Origin: Mediterraneibacter faecis JCM 15917
GTDB taxonomy: Bacteria; Bacillota; Clostridia; Lachnospirales; Lachnospiraceae
Direction of reading: 5' to 3'
Assembly: GCA_001312505.1 (NCBI GenBank)
Contig: BBDW01000003.1
Location: 124,001-188,000, forward strand
Length of the DNA stretch: 64,000 nucleotides
Positions 1 to 8,744 of this stretch are shown piece by piece. The notes below the pieces were generated by a model. It made no database searches. It was not told the origin of the DNA and saw only the letters and a program-made list of their open reading frames with translations. Every line of letters starts with the position of its first letter. Position 1 is the first letter of the stretch. The translations under genes were made by a program, and so were the position numbers.

Positions 1-1
1 T

Positions 2-685
2 GTTGTTCACTCTGCTACAAAGTTCATCGGTGGACATGGAACAACAATCGGTGGAGTTATCATCGAGGGCGGTAAGTTCGACTGGGAGGCTTCAGGAAAA
101 TTCCCGTCACTGACAGATCCGAACCCAAGCTATCACGGCATCAGCTTTACAAAGGCTTGCGGACCGGCTGCATTTGTTACAAAGATCAGAGCAATCCTTT
201 TGAGAGATACAGGAGCAACAATTTCTCCGATCAGTTCCTTTATCTTCCTGCAGGGACTTGAGACACTTTCCCTTCGTGTAGAGCGTCATGTGGAAAATGC
301 ACTGAAGGTTGTTGAGTATCTGAACAATCATCCACAGGTTGAGAGAGTACATCATCCATCTGTAGATCCGGATCCGAAGCAGCAGGAACTTTATAAGAAA
401 TATTTCCCGAACGGCGGTGGTTCTATCTTCACATTTGAGATCAAAGGTGATTCTAAGAAAGCTCAGGATTTCATTGATAACCTGGAACTGTTTTCATTGC
501 TTGCAAATGTAGCGGATGTGAAATCACTTGTTATCCACCCGGCAACAACAACACACAGCCAGTGCACGGAGGAAGAGCTTCTCGATCAGGGAATCAAGCC
601 AAACACAATCCGTCTGTCCATCGGTACAGAGAATATTGATGATATCATCCAGGATCTGGATGAGGCATTCAAAGCAATTCAGTAA
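2..685 (+). CDS. metY: O-acetylhomoserine sulfhydrylase, C-terminal part (5' end outside window)
   Basis: This is a fold-type I PLP enzyme of the Cys/Met metabolism family that would make homocysteine from O-acetylhomoserine and sulfide. About 227 residues are present, the frame being open from base 2. The PLP-lysine motif HSATKFIGGHGT lies right at the start, and the conserved C-terminal stretch with HPATTTHSQ and RLSIGTEN is intact. The longer spacing and the THSQ loop fit the OAH sulfhydrylase branch better than cystathionine gamma-synthase; this branch assignment is inference. It heads a sulfur amino acid cluster with the Rrf2 gene, a second family member and a MalY-type lyase downstream, all on the same strand. 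The N-terminal half is missing only because the window begins inside the gene. Confidence 0.88.
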   Translation, partial: VVHSATKFIGGHGTTIGGVIIEGGKFDWEASGKFPSLTDPNPSYHGISFTKACGPAAFVTKIRAILLRDTGATISPISSFIFLQGLETLSLRVERHVENALKVVEYLNNHPQVERVHHPSVDPDPKQQELYKKYFPNGGGSIFTFEIKGDSKKAQDFIDNLELFSLLANVADVKSLVIHPATTTHSQCTEEELLDQGIKPNTIRLSIGTENIDDIIQDLDEAFKAIQ

Positions 686-721
686 ATAAGAATCAGAGAA
701 AACAGAAAAATCTGTAAGAAG

Positions 722-745
722 TAGGAGCAGTAAAAGCTGCTCCTA
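722..745 (+). promoter_or_regulatory. Inverted repeat upstream of the Rrf2 gene
   Basis: TAGGAGCAG and CTGCTCCTA form a perfect 9-bp inverted repeat with a 6-base loop, in the short gap between the sulfhydrylase gene and the Rrf2 gene. There is no T-tract after it, so it is a poor intrinsic terminator. It may be an mRNA processing or stabilising hairpin, or an operator; neither is shown by sequence alone. Confidence 0.45.
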
Positions 746-774
746 TAGTGTTTAGAAGAAAGGAGTAGAAGCGT

Positions 775-1217
775 TTGAAATTATCAAAGAAAAGTAGATA
801 TGGACTGCGTGCTCTTATTGATCTGGCGGTGAATTCACGGACAGAGCTGGTCTCATTAGGAAGTATCGCACAGAGAAATGACATTTCCGCTCAGTACCTT
901 GAACATGTATTTTCAGCCCTTCGCAAGGCTCATATTGTAAAAAGTATGAAAGGTTCCCAGGGAGGATATTTCTGGAGAGAGATCCGAAAGAGATCACGGT
1001 TGCGCAGATTGTAGAAGCATTGGAAGGAACTTATGATCTGGAAGATGAAGTTGATCGAAACAACGTGGGACGTGGAGATCAGGAAGCAATTCAGCATCTG
1101 ATCATTGATCGAATCAATGATTGTGTTCAGGAGATTCTGGAAGATGTGACGCTTAAGGATCTTGTGGATGCATACGAAGGGTATCAGGATTCTGTTGAGG
1201 GAATGTACTATATTTAA
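775..1217 (+). CDS. Rrf2-family regulator, likely CymR-like (frame broken once)
   Basis: The product has the Rrf2 winged-helix start (KLSKKSRYGLRALIDLA) and the wing motif KGSQGGYF. The start is TTG at 775, chosen because AAAGGAG lies about 10 bases upstream and the protein begins as Rrf2 proteins do. The frame breaks near 970: one base appears to be missing, after which the other frame gives DPKEITVAQIVEALEG and runs to 1217. Joined, the protein is about 148 residues, normal for the family. Only one cysteine is visible in the second half, so an Fe-S cluster of IscR type is unlikely; that and its place inside a sulfur amino acid cluster suggest a CymR-like repressor of cysteine metabolism (inference). 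The next gene starts 33 bases later. Confidence 0.82.
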
Positions 1218-1250
1218 TAGAGTGGAACGTAAGGAGCAGAGACAGACAGC

Positions 1251-2404
1251 ATGGCAGAAAATTATCAATTTGAAACACGATGTATTCACGGGGGGGACGG
1301 AGGATTTGTAGAGGAACATCCATACGGAGCAGTCTCCGTTCCCATTTTTCAGACAGCAACCTTCGCACACCCGGGAATCGGGAAAAGTACAGGATATGAT
1401 TATTCTCGTGAGAGCAATCCGACACGGTATGAATTAGAAAGCGTAATGTCCTCTTTAGAAGGAGCGGATGACAGTATTGCGTGCGCGACAGGAATGGCGG
1501 CAATTGGAATCTGCCTGGAGCTTTTCGGAGAAGGCAGTCATATTTTATGTACAGAAGATCTGTACGGCGGAACTGTGCGAATGTTTGAAAGCATTGGCGA
1601 AAAGCGAGGATTAAAGTTTTCTTATGTAGATACTTCAGATATTGATCTTGTAAGAAAGAATATCAGAAAGAGACGAAGGCACTTTATATTGAGACACCAA
1701 GCAATCCAACGATGAGAATCACAGATTTTGCAGAGATGAGAAAGCTTGCGGATGAATTCGGGTTACTGATTCTTGCGGATAATACATTCCTTTCTCCTTA
1801 TTTCCAGAAACCGCTACAGTTGGGTGCTGATATTGTAGTACATAGCGGAACAAAATTTCTTGGAGGACACAATGATGTTCTCGCAGGATTTGTTTGTGTC
1901 AAAGGGAAAGAGCTGTCGGAAAAATTGCGTTATACATATAAGACGGTTGGCTGTAGTCTGTCTCCGTTTGACAGTTTCCTTGTACTTCGCGGAATCAAAA
2001 CTTTATCAGTGCGTCTGGAGCGCCAGCAGGAGAATGCGAAGAAGATCGCACTTTGGCTGAAAAACAGACCGGAAGTGACAGAAGTTTATTATCCGGGTCT
2101 GGAAGATCATCCGGGTTACGAGGTGAACCGGAAGCAGGCAACAGGAGCAGGAAGTATGCTTTCTTTCCGTGTAGATACGGTGGAACGTACAAGAAAGATT
2201 CTTGAAAGTGTGAAATTGATTTCTTATGCGGAGAGCCTTGGCGGTGTAGAATCATTGATCACATATCCAATGCTTCAGACACACGGTGATGTACCGGTGG
2301 AGATAAGAGAACATCTTGGAATCACGGAAGATTTCCTTAGAATGTCTGTTGGAATTGAAAATGCTGAAGATCTGATCAAAGATCTGGAACAGGCTTTTCA
2401 ATAA
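1251..2404 (+). CDS. Trans-sulfuration PLP enzyme (cystathionine gamma-lyase/synthase family), frame broken once
   Basis: A second Cys/Met metabolism PLP-dependent enzyme. ATG 1251 follows AAGGAG. The PLP lysine is in HSGTKFLGGHNDV and the substrate/cofactor region YSRESNPTR is present. Two overlapping frames join near 1665-1675: the first drifts into basic junk and the second begins with ETKALYIETPSNPTMRI, a conserved family segment, so one base is missing. Joined length is about 384 residues, as expected. The poly-G run 1290-1296 probably adds an extra glycine after CIHG. It could be cystathionine gamma-synthase, gamma-lyase or methionine gamma-lyase; sequence inspection does not separate these. 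It is followed after 11 bases by the MalY-type gene, so the two are almost surely co-transcribed. Confidence 0.85.
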
Positions 2405-2415
2405 AAGGAGTAAAA

Positions 2416-3611
2416 ATGAGTGAGAAGAATTTGAATTTTGACCAGCCTGTAGAGAGAAGAGGAACCCACAGTCTGAAGTATGATTTTGCAGAAGAAAGAG
2501 GGAGAAAGAAAGATATTCTTCCGTTGTGGGTCGCTGATATGGATTTTAAGACGTCATCTTTCGTCCAGGAAGCATTGATCCGTCAGGCAGAGCATGGAAT
2601 TTATGGATATACAGAGTCAGATCAGGAGTATTATGATGCGGTCAGCTCCTGGATGGAACGCCGTCACGGATGGAAAATTGACAAAGAGTGGATCACAAAG
2701 ACTCCGGGAATCGTCTTTGCGCTGGCAATGGCGGTGAAGGCTTATACAGAACCGGGGGATTATGTCCTGATCCAGGATCCGGTCTATTATCCATTCCGGG
2801 AAGTGATTGAAAGCAATGACCGTAAAGTGGCCGCCAATATCCTTATCCGTAAGGAAGATGGATCTTATGCGATTGATTTCGAAGATTTTGAACGCCAGAT
2901 CGTGGAAAAGGGTGTGAAATTATTCTTATTCTGCAGCCCACACAACCCGGTCAGCCGGGTATGGACAAGGGAGGAAGTGGAGCGTCTGGGAGACATTTGC
3001 TTAAAGCATCAGGTGATCATTGTAAGTGATGAGATTCATGCAGACTTCGTATTTGAAGGGAAGCATCAGGTGCTTGTAGATCTTAAGGACGAGTATAAAG
3101 ACATTACAGTGACATGTACTTCCCCCCCGGGGAAGACATTCAATCTTGCTGGACTTCAGATTTCCAATATTATCATTCCAAATGCAAGCCTTCGCAAGGA
3201 ATTTCAGCATCAGGTAACTGCAGCCGGGTATAGTCAGGTCGGCGCACCCGGAATCTTTGCGCTGATCGCTGCGTATACTCAGGGCGAAGAATGGTATCAG
3301 GCGATGAAACAGTATGTGAAGTCGAATATTGATTTCCTTCATACATGGATGGCAGAACATTTACCACAGATTAAGGTGACAAAGACAGAAGGACCTATCT
3401 CGTCTGGATGGATTTCCGGGCATTAGGGCTTTCTGACAAGGAACTAAAAGAACTGATAGAAGATAAGGCAGAGGTTTGGCTGGATGGAGGAGCGATCTTC
3501 GGAGAGCCTGGAAGTGGTTTTGAGCGGATCAACGTGGCTTGCCAGAGAGCGACGCTTGTGGAAGCGTTGGATCGGATTGAAAAAGCAGTGAAAGAAAACG
3601 TTCACGGATGA
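2416..3611 (+). CDS. MalY/PatB-type cystathionine beta-lyase, class I/II aminotransferase fold (frame broken once)
   Basis: The protein has the typical start with PLWVADMDF, the segment FCSPHNPVSRVW, VSDEIHADF and the PLP-lysine loop ending GKTFNLAG. MalY/PatB enzymes cleave cystathionine or cysteine-S-conjugates to homocysteine/thiols, pyruvate and ammonia. The frame breaks near 3392: one A seems to be missing, and the continuing frame reads TYLVWMDFRALGLS to the stop at 3611. Joined length is about 398 residues, normal. The loop before the catalytic lysine reads TSPPGKTF, with one proline more than the family pattern SPGKTF; it is encoded by a C7 run at 3122-3128. The start has AAAAGGAG just upstream. 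It closes the sulfur operon ahead of a bidirectional terminator. Confidence 0.88.
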
Positions 3612-3628
3612 TTAGATAAAATAGAAAC

Positions 3629-3676
3629 AGAAAAAGATGGATAAGCAATAAAAGCATTACTTATCCATCTTTTTCT
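3629..3676. terminator. Bidirectional intrinsic terminator
   Basis: A 17-bp perfect inverted repeat (3629-3645 and 3660-3676) whose outer ends are A-rich and T-rich (AGAAAAAG and CTTTTTCT). It lies between the convergent MalY-type gene and the reverse-strand Rrf2 gene and can end transcription from both sides. Confidence 0.88.
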
Positions 3677-3737
3677 ATGTAGATCTGATTTTCCATTGTA
3701 TTGAAACAACTGTTATTTCGTTCCCACTGAAATAATG

Positions 3738-4166
3738 CTATTTCTCAATCTTGCATGGAATGGCCGGTTCATGAAAGTCAGCAAGTGTGATACTTCCAAG
3801 ATAATCCTCGATAAGGTTATCCAGTTTTTCCCAAATCGGACGTGTCGGACACTGACCCGCACGTGCACATTCCGGTGCATGATCCTCCAGACATGCTACT
3901 GCCGCAAGACTTCCTTCTGTCGCATGAAGAATGGAAGCGAGAGTGTATTCTTCCGGAGATTTTGTCAGGCGGTAGCCGCCGCCCTTTCCGCGAAGTCCAA
4001 GGATAAATCCTTGTGTGACAAGAGATTTTAAAATATTTTCCAAATACTTTTCAGAAATCTCCTGACGTGCTGCGATCTCTTTCAGCGGTGTGTAAGAGTC
4101 CGGATCCTGCTGAGACAGATCAATCATGACTCGGAGAGCATAACGCCCTCTTGTAGAGATAATCAT
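3738..4166 (-). CDS. Rrf2-family regulator with three-cysteine cluster motif (IscR-like)
   Basis: A 142-residue protein with the family opening STRGRYALRVMIDL and the wing motif LRGKGGGYRL. Unlike the Rrf2 gene at 775-1217 it carries three cysteines in the order C-x7-C-x5-C (CLEDHAPECARAGQC), the place where IscR-type proteins bind a [2Fe-2S] cluster. It therefore may sense iron-sulfur or redox status. It is transcribed convergently to the sulfur cluster and has its own upstream gap of more than 300 bases. The frame is intact. The target genes are not evident; no isc/suf genes are in the window. Confidence 0.85.
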   Translation of the reverse strand: MIISTRGRYALRVMIDLSQQDPDSYTPLKEIAARQEISEKYLENILKSLVTQGFILGLRGKGGGYRLTKSPEEYTLASILHATEGSLAAVACLEDHAPECARAGQCPTRPIWEKLDNLIEDYLGSITLADFHEPAIPCKIEK

Positions 4167-4429
4167 AACCTATTTCCTCCCAAGTTACCTATAATTTTAC
4201 ATTGTGAATAGTGTATCATATGTTAAGAAAATAAACAAGTTGTCGAGGTAAAGTGAAACAGTGCAAAAGCATTAAAGTTTGTTGAAAACAAACGAAAACG
4301 AGTGTGTCTAAAAATGAAATAACCGTGAAATTGTATTAACTTTACTGGAATTTACAGTGCGTTTGTGATACTCTAAAGACTGTAAGTCTGATCGGAATGC
4401 TATCTTTCTGATCAGACAGAAAAGACTGG
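4167..4429. other. Divergent intergenic region with a short inverted repeat
   Basis: This AT-rich gap separates the reverse Rrf2 gene from the forward lipoprotein gene and must hold both promoters. An 8-bp inverted repeat GTCTGATC/GATCAGAC sits at 4386-4393 and 4410-4417, just before the larger hairpin described separately. I see no convincing small gene. Confidence 0.5.
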
Positions 4430-4493
4430 GTTACTGTTCACTCCGTGTCAATCACTTCGCTGATTGACACGGAGTGAACAGTAACAAGACTGG
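4422..4493 (+). repeat. 25-bp perfect palindrome with 6-base loop, flanked by an 8-bp direct repeat
   Basis: Arms at 4430-4454 and 4461-4485 are perfectly complementary over 25 bp, around the loop CTTCGC. The sequence AAGACTGG occurs immediately before (4422-4429) and immediately after (4486-4493). That is the look of a small insertion with target duplication. It lies between the probable promoter and the start codon of the lipoprotein gene (ATG 4503), so the transcript would carry a very stable hairpin directly before the ribosome binding site. There is no T-tract right after it. Confidence 0.75.
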
Positions 4494-4502
4494 AGAGAGA
4501 AT

Positions 4503-5225
4503 ATGAAAAGATTAGTAGTAGCATTACTTCTGGCAAGCACATTGTGTATGACAGGATGCGGCGATACGAAGAAAACAGAACCGGCTGCATCTACGACAGA
4601 AGAGGTGGACAAAGCAAGCAGTACGATGAAAGAACAGATGGGAGACAACGCGGTTCTTCCAAGTGATTCTGTTAAGAGAGTTATGGCAAAGCAGTGAAGG
4701 TGATTGGAACAGATACTGTGTATGATCTGAAAGAAGATGGAACAGGAACTAAGGATGACGCCGGACTGACATTTGAGTGTGGATTTGATGAGGATAACAA
4801 CATTACAATCAAGATCACAATGGACGGCGAAGAAGAAGGTAAACTGTATGCGGTTACGACAGATGATACAGGCTATGGCGTAGTGCTGGAGTCCCTGGAT
4901 GGTGGTAAGGATATAAAATTACTCCAGGCGGATACAGAACTTCTGGATCTGACGGATGACCGTGCGAAGGGCTGATCGGAAAGTGGACAGACAACAGTGG
5001 AAATGAATATAAATTAAAGAAGGATGGAAAGCTTGTGATCAAGAGTTCCTCCGGTGAAACAAAGGGAACATATTGTGTTGCAGAGAATGCAGACGGTACA
5101 TTGAGCTGAATCTGGTTATCTCTGGTGGAACACTGGAATATGTCTATACACTGTCAGATGATGGATCTACAGTGGAATTATGTAGTCCGGGAACAGATAC
5201 GGTACATAAGTGGACGAAAGCCTAA
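4503..5225 (+). pseudogene. Small lipoprotein gene broken by three frameshifts
   Basis: The start encodes a lipoprotein signal peptide with a clear lipobox ending MTGCG, so the mature protein would be lipid-anchored outside the membrane. Three single-base breaks are needed to follow the protein: near 4680 (second frame continues VKVIGTDTVYDL), near 4970 (continues LIGKWTDNSGNEY) and near 5105 (continues ELNLVISGG). The joined product would be about 240 residues of beta-rich repeats of the LIGKWTDNSG / TLEYVYTLSDDGS type, resembling DUF5640/DUF4923-like domains, but I would not name a family. Three breaks in 720 bases are more than in the neighbours; either a true pseudogene or a region of poor sequence. 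Confidence 0.65.
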
Positions 5226-5244
5226 AGTGTGGTGAATAAAAGAG

Positions 5245-6063
5245 ATGCAGTTTGCGCATGAATTGATCGTTCCGGAAGTTGGATTTCCTTTTAAACTATT
5301 CTTATTTGAAGGCAGAGAAGGACATTACCATAGAGAAAAACATTGGCACAGATCGATTGAGATTTTTGCAGTGTGCGACGGAGAACTGGAATTTAAGATC
5401 GATGAGAAGACCTGGCATCTGACAGCGGGAGAATTTATGATTGTGAATTCGAATGAGGTTCATGAAGTAGATTCTCCGTTGCCAAACGAGACGATCGTTC
5501 TTCAGATTCCGTTGAAAGTTTTTGAAAAATATTATACAGGAGAGCAATTTATCTGGTTTACGCATGAACCGGGACGTAAGGACGCGCGTTTTATGGAATT
5601 GTTGGAAGAACTGTATAAGACGTATTGCGAAAAGCAGTGTGGATATGACATGAAGATGAACAGTATTTTTTATCATCTTTTATATCTCCTTGTGAAAGAA
5701 TACCGTCTGACGGAAGTTGAGGATGCTTTTGTAAGGAAGAATAAGAATCTGAACAAGCTTTCAGCAATCACATCTTATATGAAAGAGAATTATGCACAGG
5801 AGCTCAGTCTGGAAGAAGTGGCAAGAATTTTTGGCTACTCACCAACGTACTTGTCGAGGATGTTTCAGAAGTATGCAGGAATCACATATAAGAGCTATCT
5901 GCAGAATATCCGTCTGGAATATGCAATGAAAGACCTGAAGGGCGGAAAATATAATATCACTGAGACAGCACTTCGCAGCGGCTTCTCCGGAAGCAAGGCG
6001 CTGGCAAGAGCATTTCGGAAAAAATACGGAATTCTTCCAAGTGAATATAGAGAAAATGCGTAG
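5245..6063 (+). CDS. AraC-family transcriptional regulator with cupin sensor domain
   Basis: A 272-residue regulator. Residues about 20-95 form an AraC-type cupin (HWHRSIEIFAVCDGELEF, then FMIVNSNEVHEV), the usual sugar or small-ligand sensor. The last 100 residues hold two helix-turn-helix motifs with the family signature ending FRKKYGILPSEYR. The frame is intact. It lies 19 bases after the lipoprotein gene and is followed by its own terminator. The ligand and targets are unknown; the sugar isomerase/kinase genes 2.7 kb downstream are possible targets but the MMPL gene lies between. Confidence 0.85.
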   Translation: MQFAHELIVPEVGFPFKLFLFEGREGHYHREKHWHRSIEIFAVCDGELEFKIDEKTWHLTAGEFMIVNSNEVHEVDSPLPNETIVLQIPLKVFEKYYTGEQFIWFTHEPGRKDARFMELLEELYKTYCEKQCGYDMKMNSIFYHLLYLLVKEYRLTEVEDAFVRKNKNLNKLSAITSYMKENYAQELSLEEVARIFGYSPTYLSRMFQKYAGITYKSYLQNIRLEYAMKDLKGGKYNITETALRSGFSGSKALARAFRKKYGILPSEYRENA

Positions 6064-6120
6064 CATTTTGGAGGCTGGCTCTGAACAGTTACGAAAATGG
6101 AATATAAATAAAAAGAAAAA

Positions 6121-6162
6121 ATGACTAACAGTACAAAATATATTGACTGTTAGTCATTTTTA
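6121..6162. terminator. Intrinsic terminator after the AraC gene
   Basis: ATGACTAACAGT (6121-6132) pairs with ACTGTTAGTCAT (6146-6157), followed by a T-rich stretch; an A-rich run precedes the left arm, so it may work in both directions. Confidence 0.85.
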
Positions 6163-6187
6163 TTGTATAGTTCAATAAGAGATTAAA

Positions 6188-6202
6188 ATGACCAATGGTC
6201 AT
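6188..6202. promoter_or_regulatory. Possible TetR-type operator
   Basis: ATGACC-AAT-GGTCAT is a perfect 6-bp palindrome with a 3-base centre, 33 bases before the MMPL transporter start. Palindromes with TGACC/GGTCA half-sites are typical of TetR-family operators, and such transporters are often under TetR control. No TetR gene is in the window, so this is inference. Confidence 0.45.
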
Positions 6203-6234
6203 AAACGAGATATAAGGAAGGGAGCGAAAGGGAT

Positions 6235-8313
6235 ATGATGGTAAAGTTTGGAAAAAAGATAGTAAAATTCAGAGTGCCGATTCTGATCCTCAGTATTTTA
6301 TTGTTGATTCCGTCTGCATTGGGGGGGTATCTGCATACGAGAATTAATTATGATGTATTGACTTACCTGCCGGATAACATTGAGACGATGAAAGGCCAGG
6401 ATATTTTGGTAAATGATTTCGGTACAGGTGCATTCTCGATGTTTATAGTCGATGGAATGGAAGACAAGGATGTATCGAAGCTAAAAGAGAAGATTGAGAA
6501 GGTAGATCATGTAAAAGAGGTTATCTGGTATGATTCTATCGCAGATATCAGTATGCCGAAGAGTATGCTGCCGACAAAAGTCTATGATGCATTTAATTCC
6601 GAGACCGGAACGATGATGGCAATCTTCTTTGATGAAGGAACCTCTTCAGACGGAACAATGGAAGCAATCTCCGAGATCCGTTCTCTGGCGGGCGAGCAGT
6701 GCTTTTTAAGTGGTATGTCAGCTGTTGTTACAGATACGAAGGAGCTGGCGGAGAAAGAGACACCGTTGTATGTATTGATCGCGGTTGTGCTGGCGATGAT
6801 CGTACTTGGTCTTACAATGGAATCGTTCTTTGTACCGATCCTCTTCATGCTCAGTATTGGAATTGCAATTGTCTATAACCTGGGAAGTAACTACTTTATG
6901 GGAGAGATCTCCTATATTACAAAGGCACTGGCAGCAGTTCTGCAGCTGGGGGTAACATTGGATTACTCCATTTTCCTGATGCACAGTTATGAAGAACAGC
7001 AGATCCGTTACAATGGAGATAAACATCGTGCAATGGCACATGCGATCTCACAGACATTTTCCTCTGTAATCGGAAGCTCCGTTACAACAATCGCCGGATT
7101 TATCGCACTGTGCTTTATGTCATTTACACTTGGTATGGATATCGGAATTGTCATGGTTAAGGGTGTTATCCTTGGCGTACTTGCCTGCGTAACAATTCTT
7201 CCATCTATGATCCTGTGCTGTGACAAGATTATTGAGAAGACAAAACATAAACCATTCCTTCCGGATATCGGAAAGATTTCAGATAAGGTTACTAAGAGAT
7301 ATCTCATCTATGTGGCACTGTTCGTAGTTCTGCTATTCCCGGCTATTTACGGAAATAACCATACAGGCGTTTATTACAACCTGGATGAGACACTTCCAAA
7401 AGATCTTCCGAGCATCATTGCAAATGAGAAATTGAAGGAAGATTACGACATGAATACGACGCACATGATTCTTGTAGACAGCTCTACAGATTCAGCGGAC
7501 GTAGGCAAGATGCTGAATGAGATGGATAAGGTGGACGGAATCAAATGGGCACTTGGACTTGACTCCCTGATTGGGCCATCCGTACCGGCAAGCATGATCC
7601 CGGATTCAGTGACAAGATCATTAAAGAATGATAAGTACCAGCTTGTACTGGCGAACTCAGAATATAAGGTAGCTACAGATGAATTGAATGACCAGATCAA
7701 AGAGTTGAATACGATTCTTCATAAATATGATGAAGGTGGAATGCTGATCGGAGAAGGTCCTCTGACAGCAGATCTGATCGACATTACAGATAAAGATTTC
7801 AAGACAGTAAGTGCAGTATCAATCGGAATTATTTTCGTAATCATCATGCTTCTGTTCAAGTCAATCTCACTGCCGATCATCCTGGTAGGCGTTATTGAGT
7901 TCGCGATTTTCGTCAATATGGGTATTCCATACTACATGGGAACTAAGTTGCCATTCGTGGCATCCATCGTAATCGGAACCATTCAGCTTGGATCTACCGT
8001 AGACTATGCAATTCTTATGACAACTCGTTATAAGAGAGAGCGTAACCATGGCGCAAATAAATACGATTCTATCACAACTGCGCACCGCGTATCCGCACAG
8101 TCTATCATGGTAAGTGCGTTGAGCTTCTTCGCAGCAACGATCGGTGTAGGACTTTACTCCAACATTGATATGATCAGTTCCCTGTGTATCCTGATGGCGA
8201 GAGGAGCACTGATCAGTATGGTAGTCGTAATCTTCGTACTGCCGTCCATGTTCATGGTATTTGATAAAGTGATCGTGAAGACAAGTAAGGGATTCCTGCC
8301 ACCGAAGGAATAA
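6235..8313 (+). CDS. MMPL-family RND transporter
   Basis: A 692-residue membrane protein made of two similar halves, each with one N-terminal membrane helix, an outer loop domain and a group of about five helices (helices visible near residues 10-30, 178-320 and again 355-375, 520-660). The motifs GVTLDYSIFLMHSYEE and GSTVDYAILMTTRYK are the paired transmembrane segments of MMPL/HAE2 transporters. Such pumps export lipids, drugs or siderophores in a proton-driven way; the substrate here is unknown. The start is ATG 6235 or the adjacent ATG 6238, with AAAGGG just upstream. G7 at 6321-6327 probably adds one glycine in the first helix. A palindrome upstream suggests TetR regulation. Confidence 0.88.
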   Translation: MMVKFGKKIVKFRVPILILSILLLIPSALGGYLHTRINYDVLTYLPDNIETMKGQDILVNDFGTGAFSMFIVDGMEDKDVSKLKEKIEKVDHVKEVIWYDSIADISMPKSMLPTKVYDAFNSETGTMMAIFFDEGTSSDGTMEAISEIRSLAGEQCFLSGMSAVVTDTKELAEKETPLYVLIAVVLAMIVLGLTMESFFVPILFMLSIGIAIVYNLGSNYFMGEISYITKALAAVLQLGVTLDYSIFLMHSYEEQQIRYNGDKHRAMAHAISQTFSSVIGSSVTTIAGFIALCFMSFTLGMDIGIVMVKGVILGVLACVTILPSMILCCDKIIEKTKHKPFLPDIGKISDKVTKRYLIYVALFVVLLFPAIYGNNHTGVYYNLDETLPKDLPSIIANEKLKEDYDMNTTHMILVDSSTDSADVGKMLNEMDKVDGIKWALGLDSLIGPSVPASMIPDSVTRSLKNDKYQLVLANSEYKVATDELNDQIKELNTILHKYDEGGMLIGEGPLTADLIDITDKDFKTVSAVSIGIIFVIIMLLFKSISLPIILVGVIEFAIFVNMGIPYYMGTKLPFVASIVIGTIQLGSTVDYAILMTTRYKRERNHGANKYDSITTAHRVSAQSIMVSALSFFAATIGVGLYSNIDMISSLCILMARGALISMVVVIFVLPSMFMVFDKVIVKTSKGFLPPKE

Positions 8314-8400
8314 TGGGGGGGCGTGGAATAGAATGAGAGAGGTATGCCGAATTAGGATGCTAAGGCATATTTCACTTTTAAAAAGAAAAGATAAGAAATG

Positions 8401-8440
8401 GGCATTATTTGGTTAATTATTTGGTCGATAATGCCTTTTT
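8401..8440 (+). terminator. Intrinsic terminator after the MMPL gene
   Basis: GGCATTAT (8401-8408) pairs with ATAATGCC (8428-8435), followed by five T. A second imperfect hairpin (TATGCC...GGCATA, 8343-8369) precedes it. Confidence 0.75.
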
Positions 8441-8451
8441 AAGTTGGTAAA

Positions 8452-8693
8452 ATGACCATAGAAACAAACGAAACAGGAAACAGACTTCTTGCAGCGATGA
8501 ATAAATGGCTGATCGCGTATGAGGATGCACAGATTGAAGGTGCGTTCTGTGGATTAAAAGGTGAGAACGTCGAAGTCTGATTGAAAATGGATGCCGGGGT
8601 TTCCCCCCCGAATCAGGATCGTGTTATTCACAAGGTTTCTGCATGATGTGTGGAAAACCAAATGAAATTACAGGAAAAGTGTGGATAACGTAA
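8452..8693 (+). CDS. Small cysteine-containing protein, frame broken once (hypothetical)
   Basis: ATG 8452 opens a frame ending at 8580 after 42 residues (contains LLAAMNKWLIAYEDAQIEG). One base shift near 8560 leads into a second frame with RRSLIENGCRGFP, CYSQGFCMMCGKPNEITG and a stop at 8693. Joined length is about 80 residues, with a CMMC pair that could bind metal. A C7 run at 8603-8609 would add one proline in the middle. I do not recognise the family. There is no good ribosome binding site and a terminator lies just before, so this may be a remnant. Confidence 0.35.
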
Positions 8694-8744
8694 CATAAGA
8701 AAGATAGAAATAATAACAAGTATAAAGAAAGCGAGGATTTTATT

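Noticed and set aside
1290..1296. Phase-variable poly-G tract of the kind seen in contingency genes
   Set aside because: Runs of seven occur in dozens of housekeeping genes with one codon added, which is unlike contingency loci where changes switch frames in surface genes.
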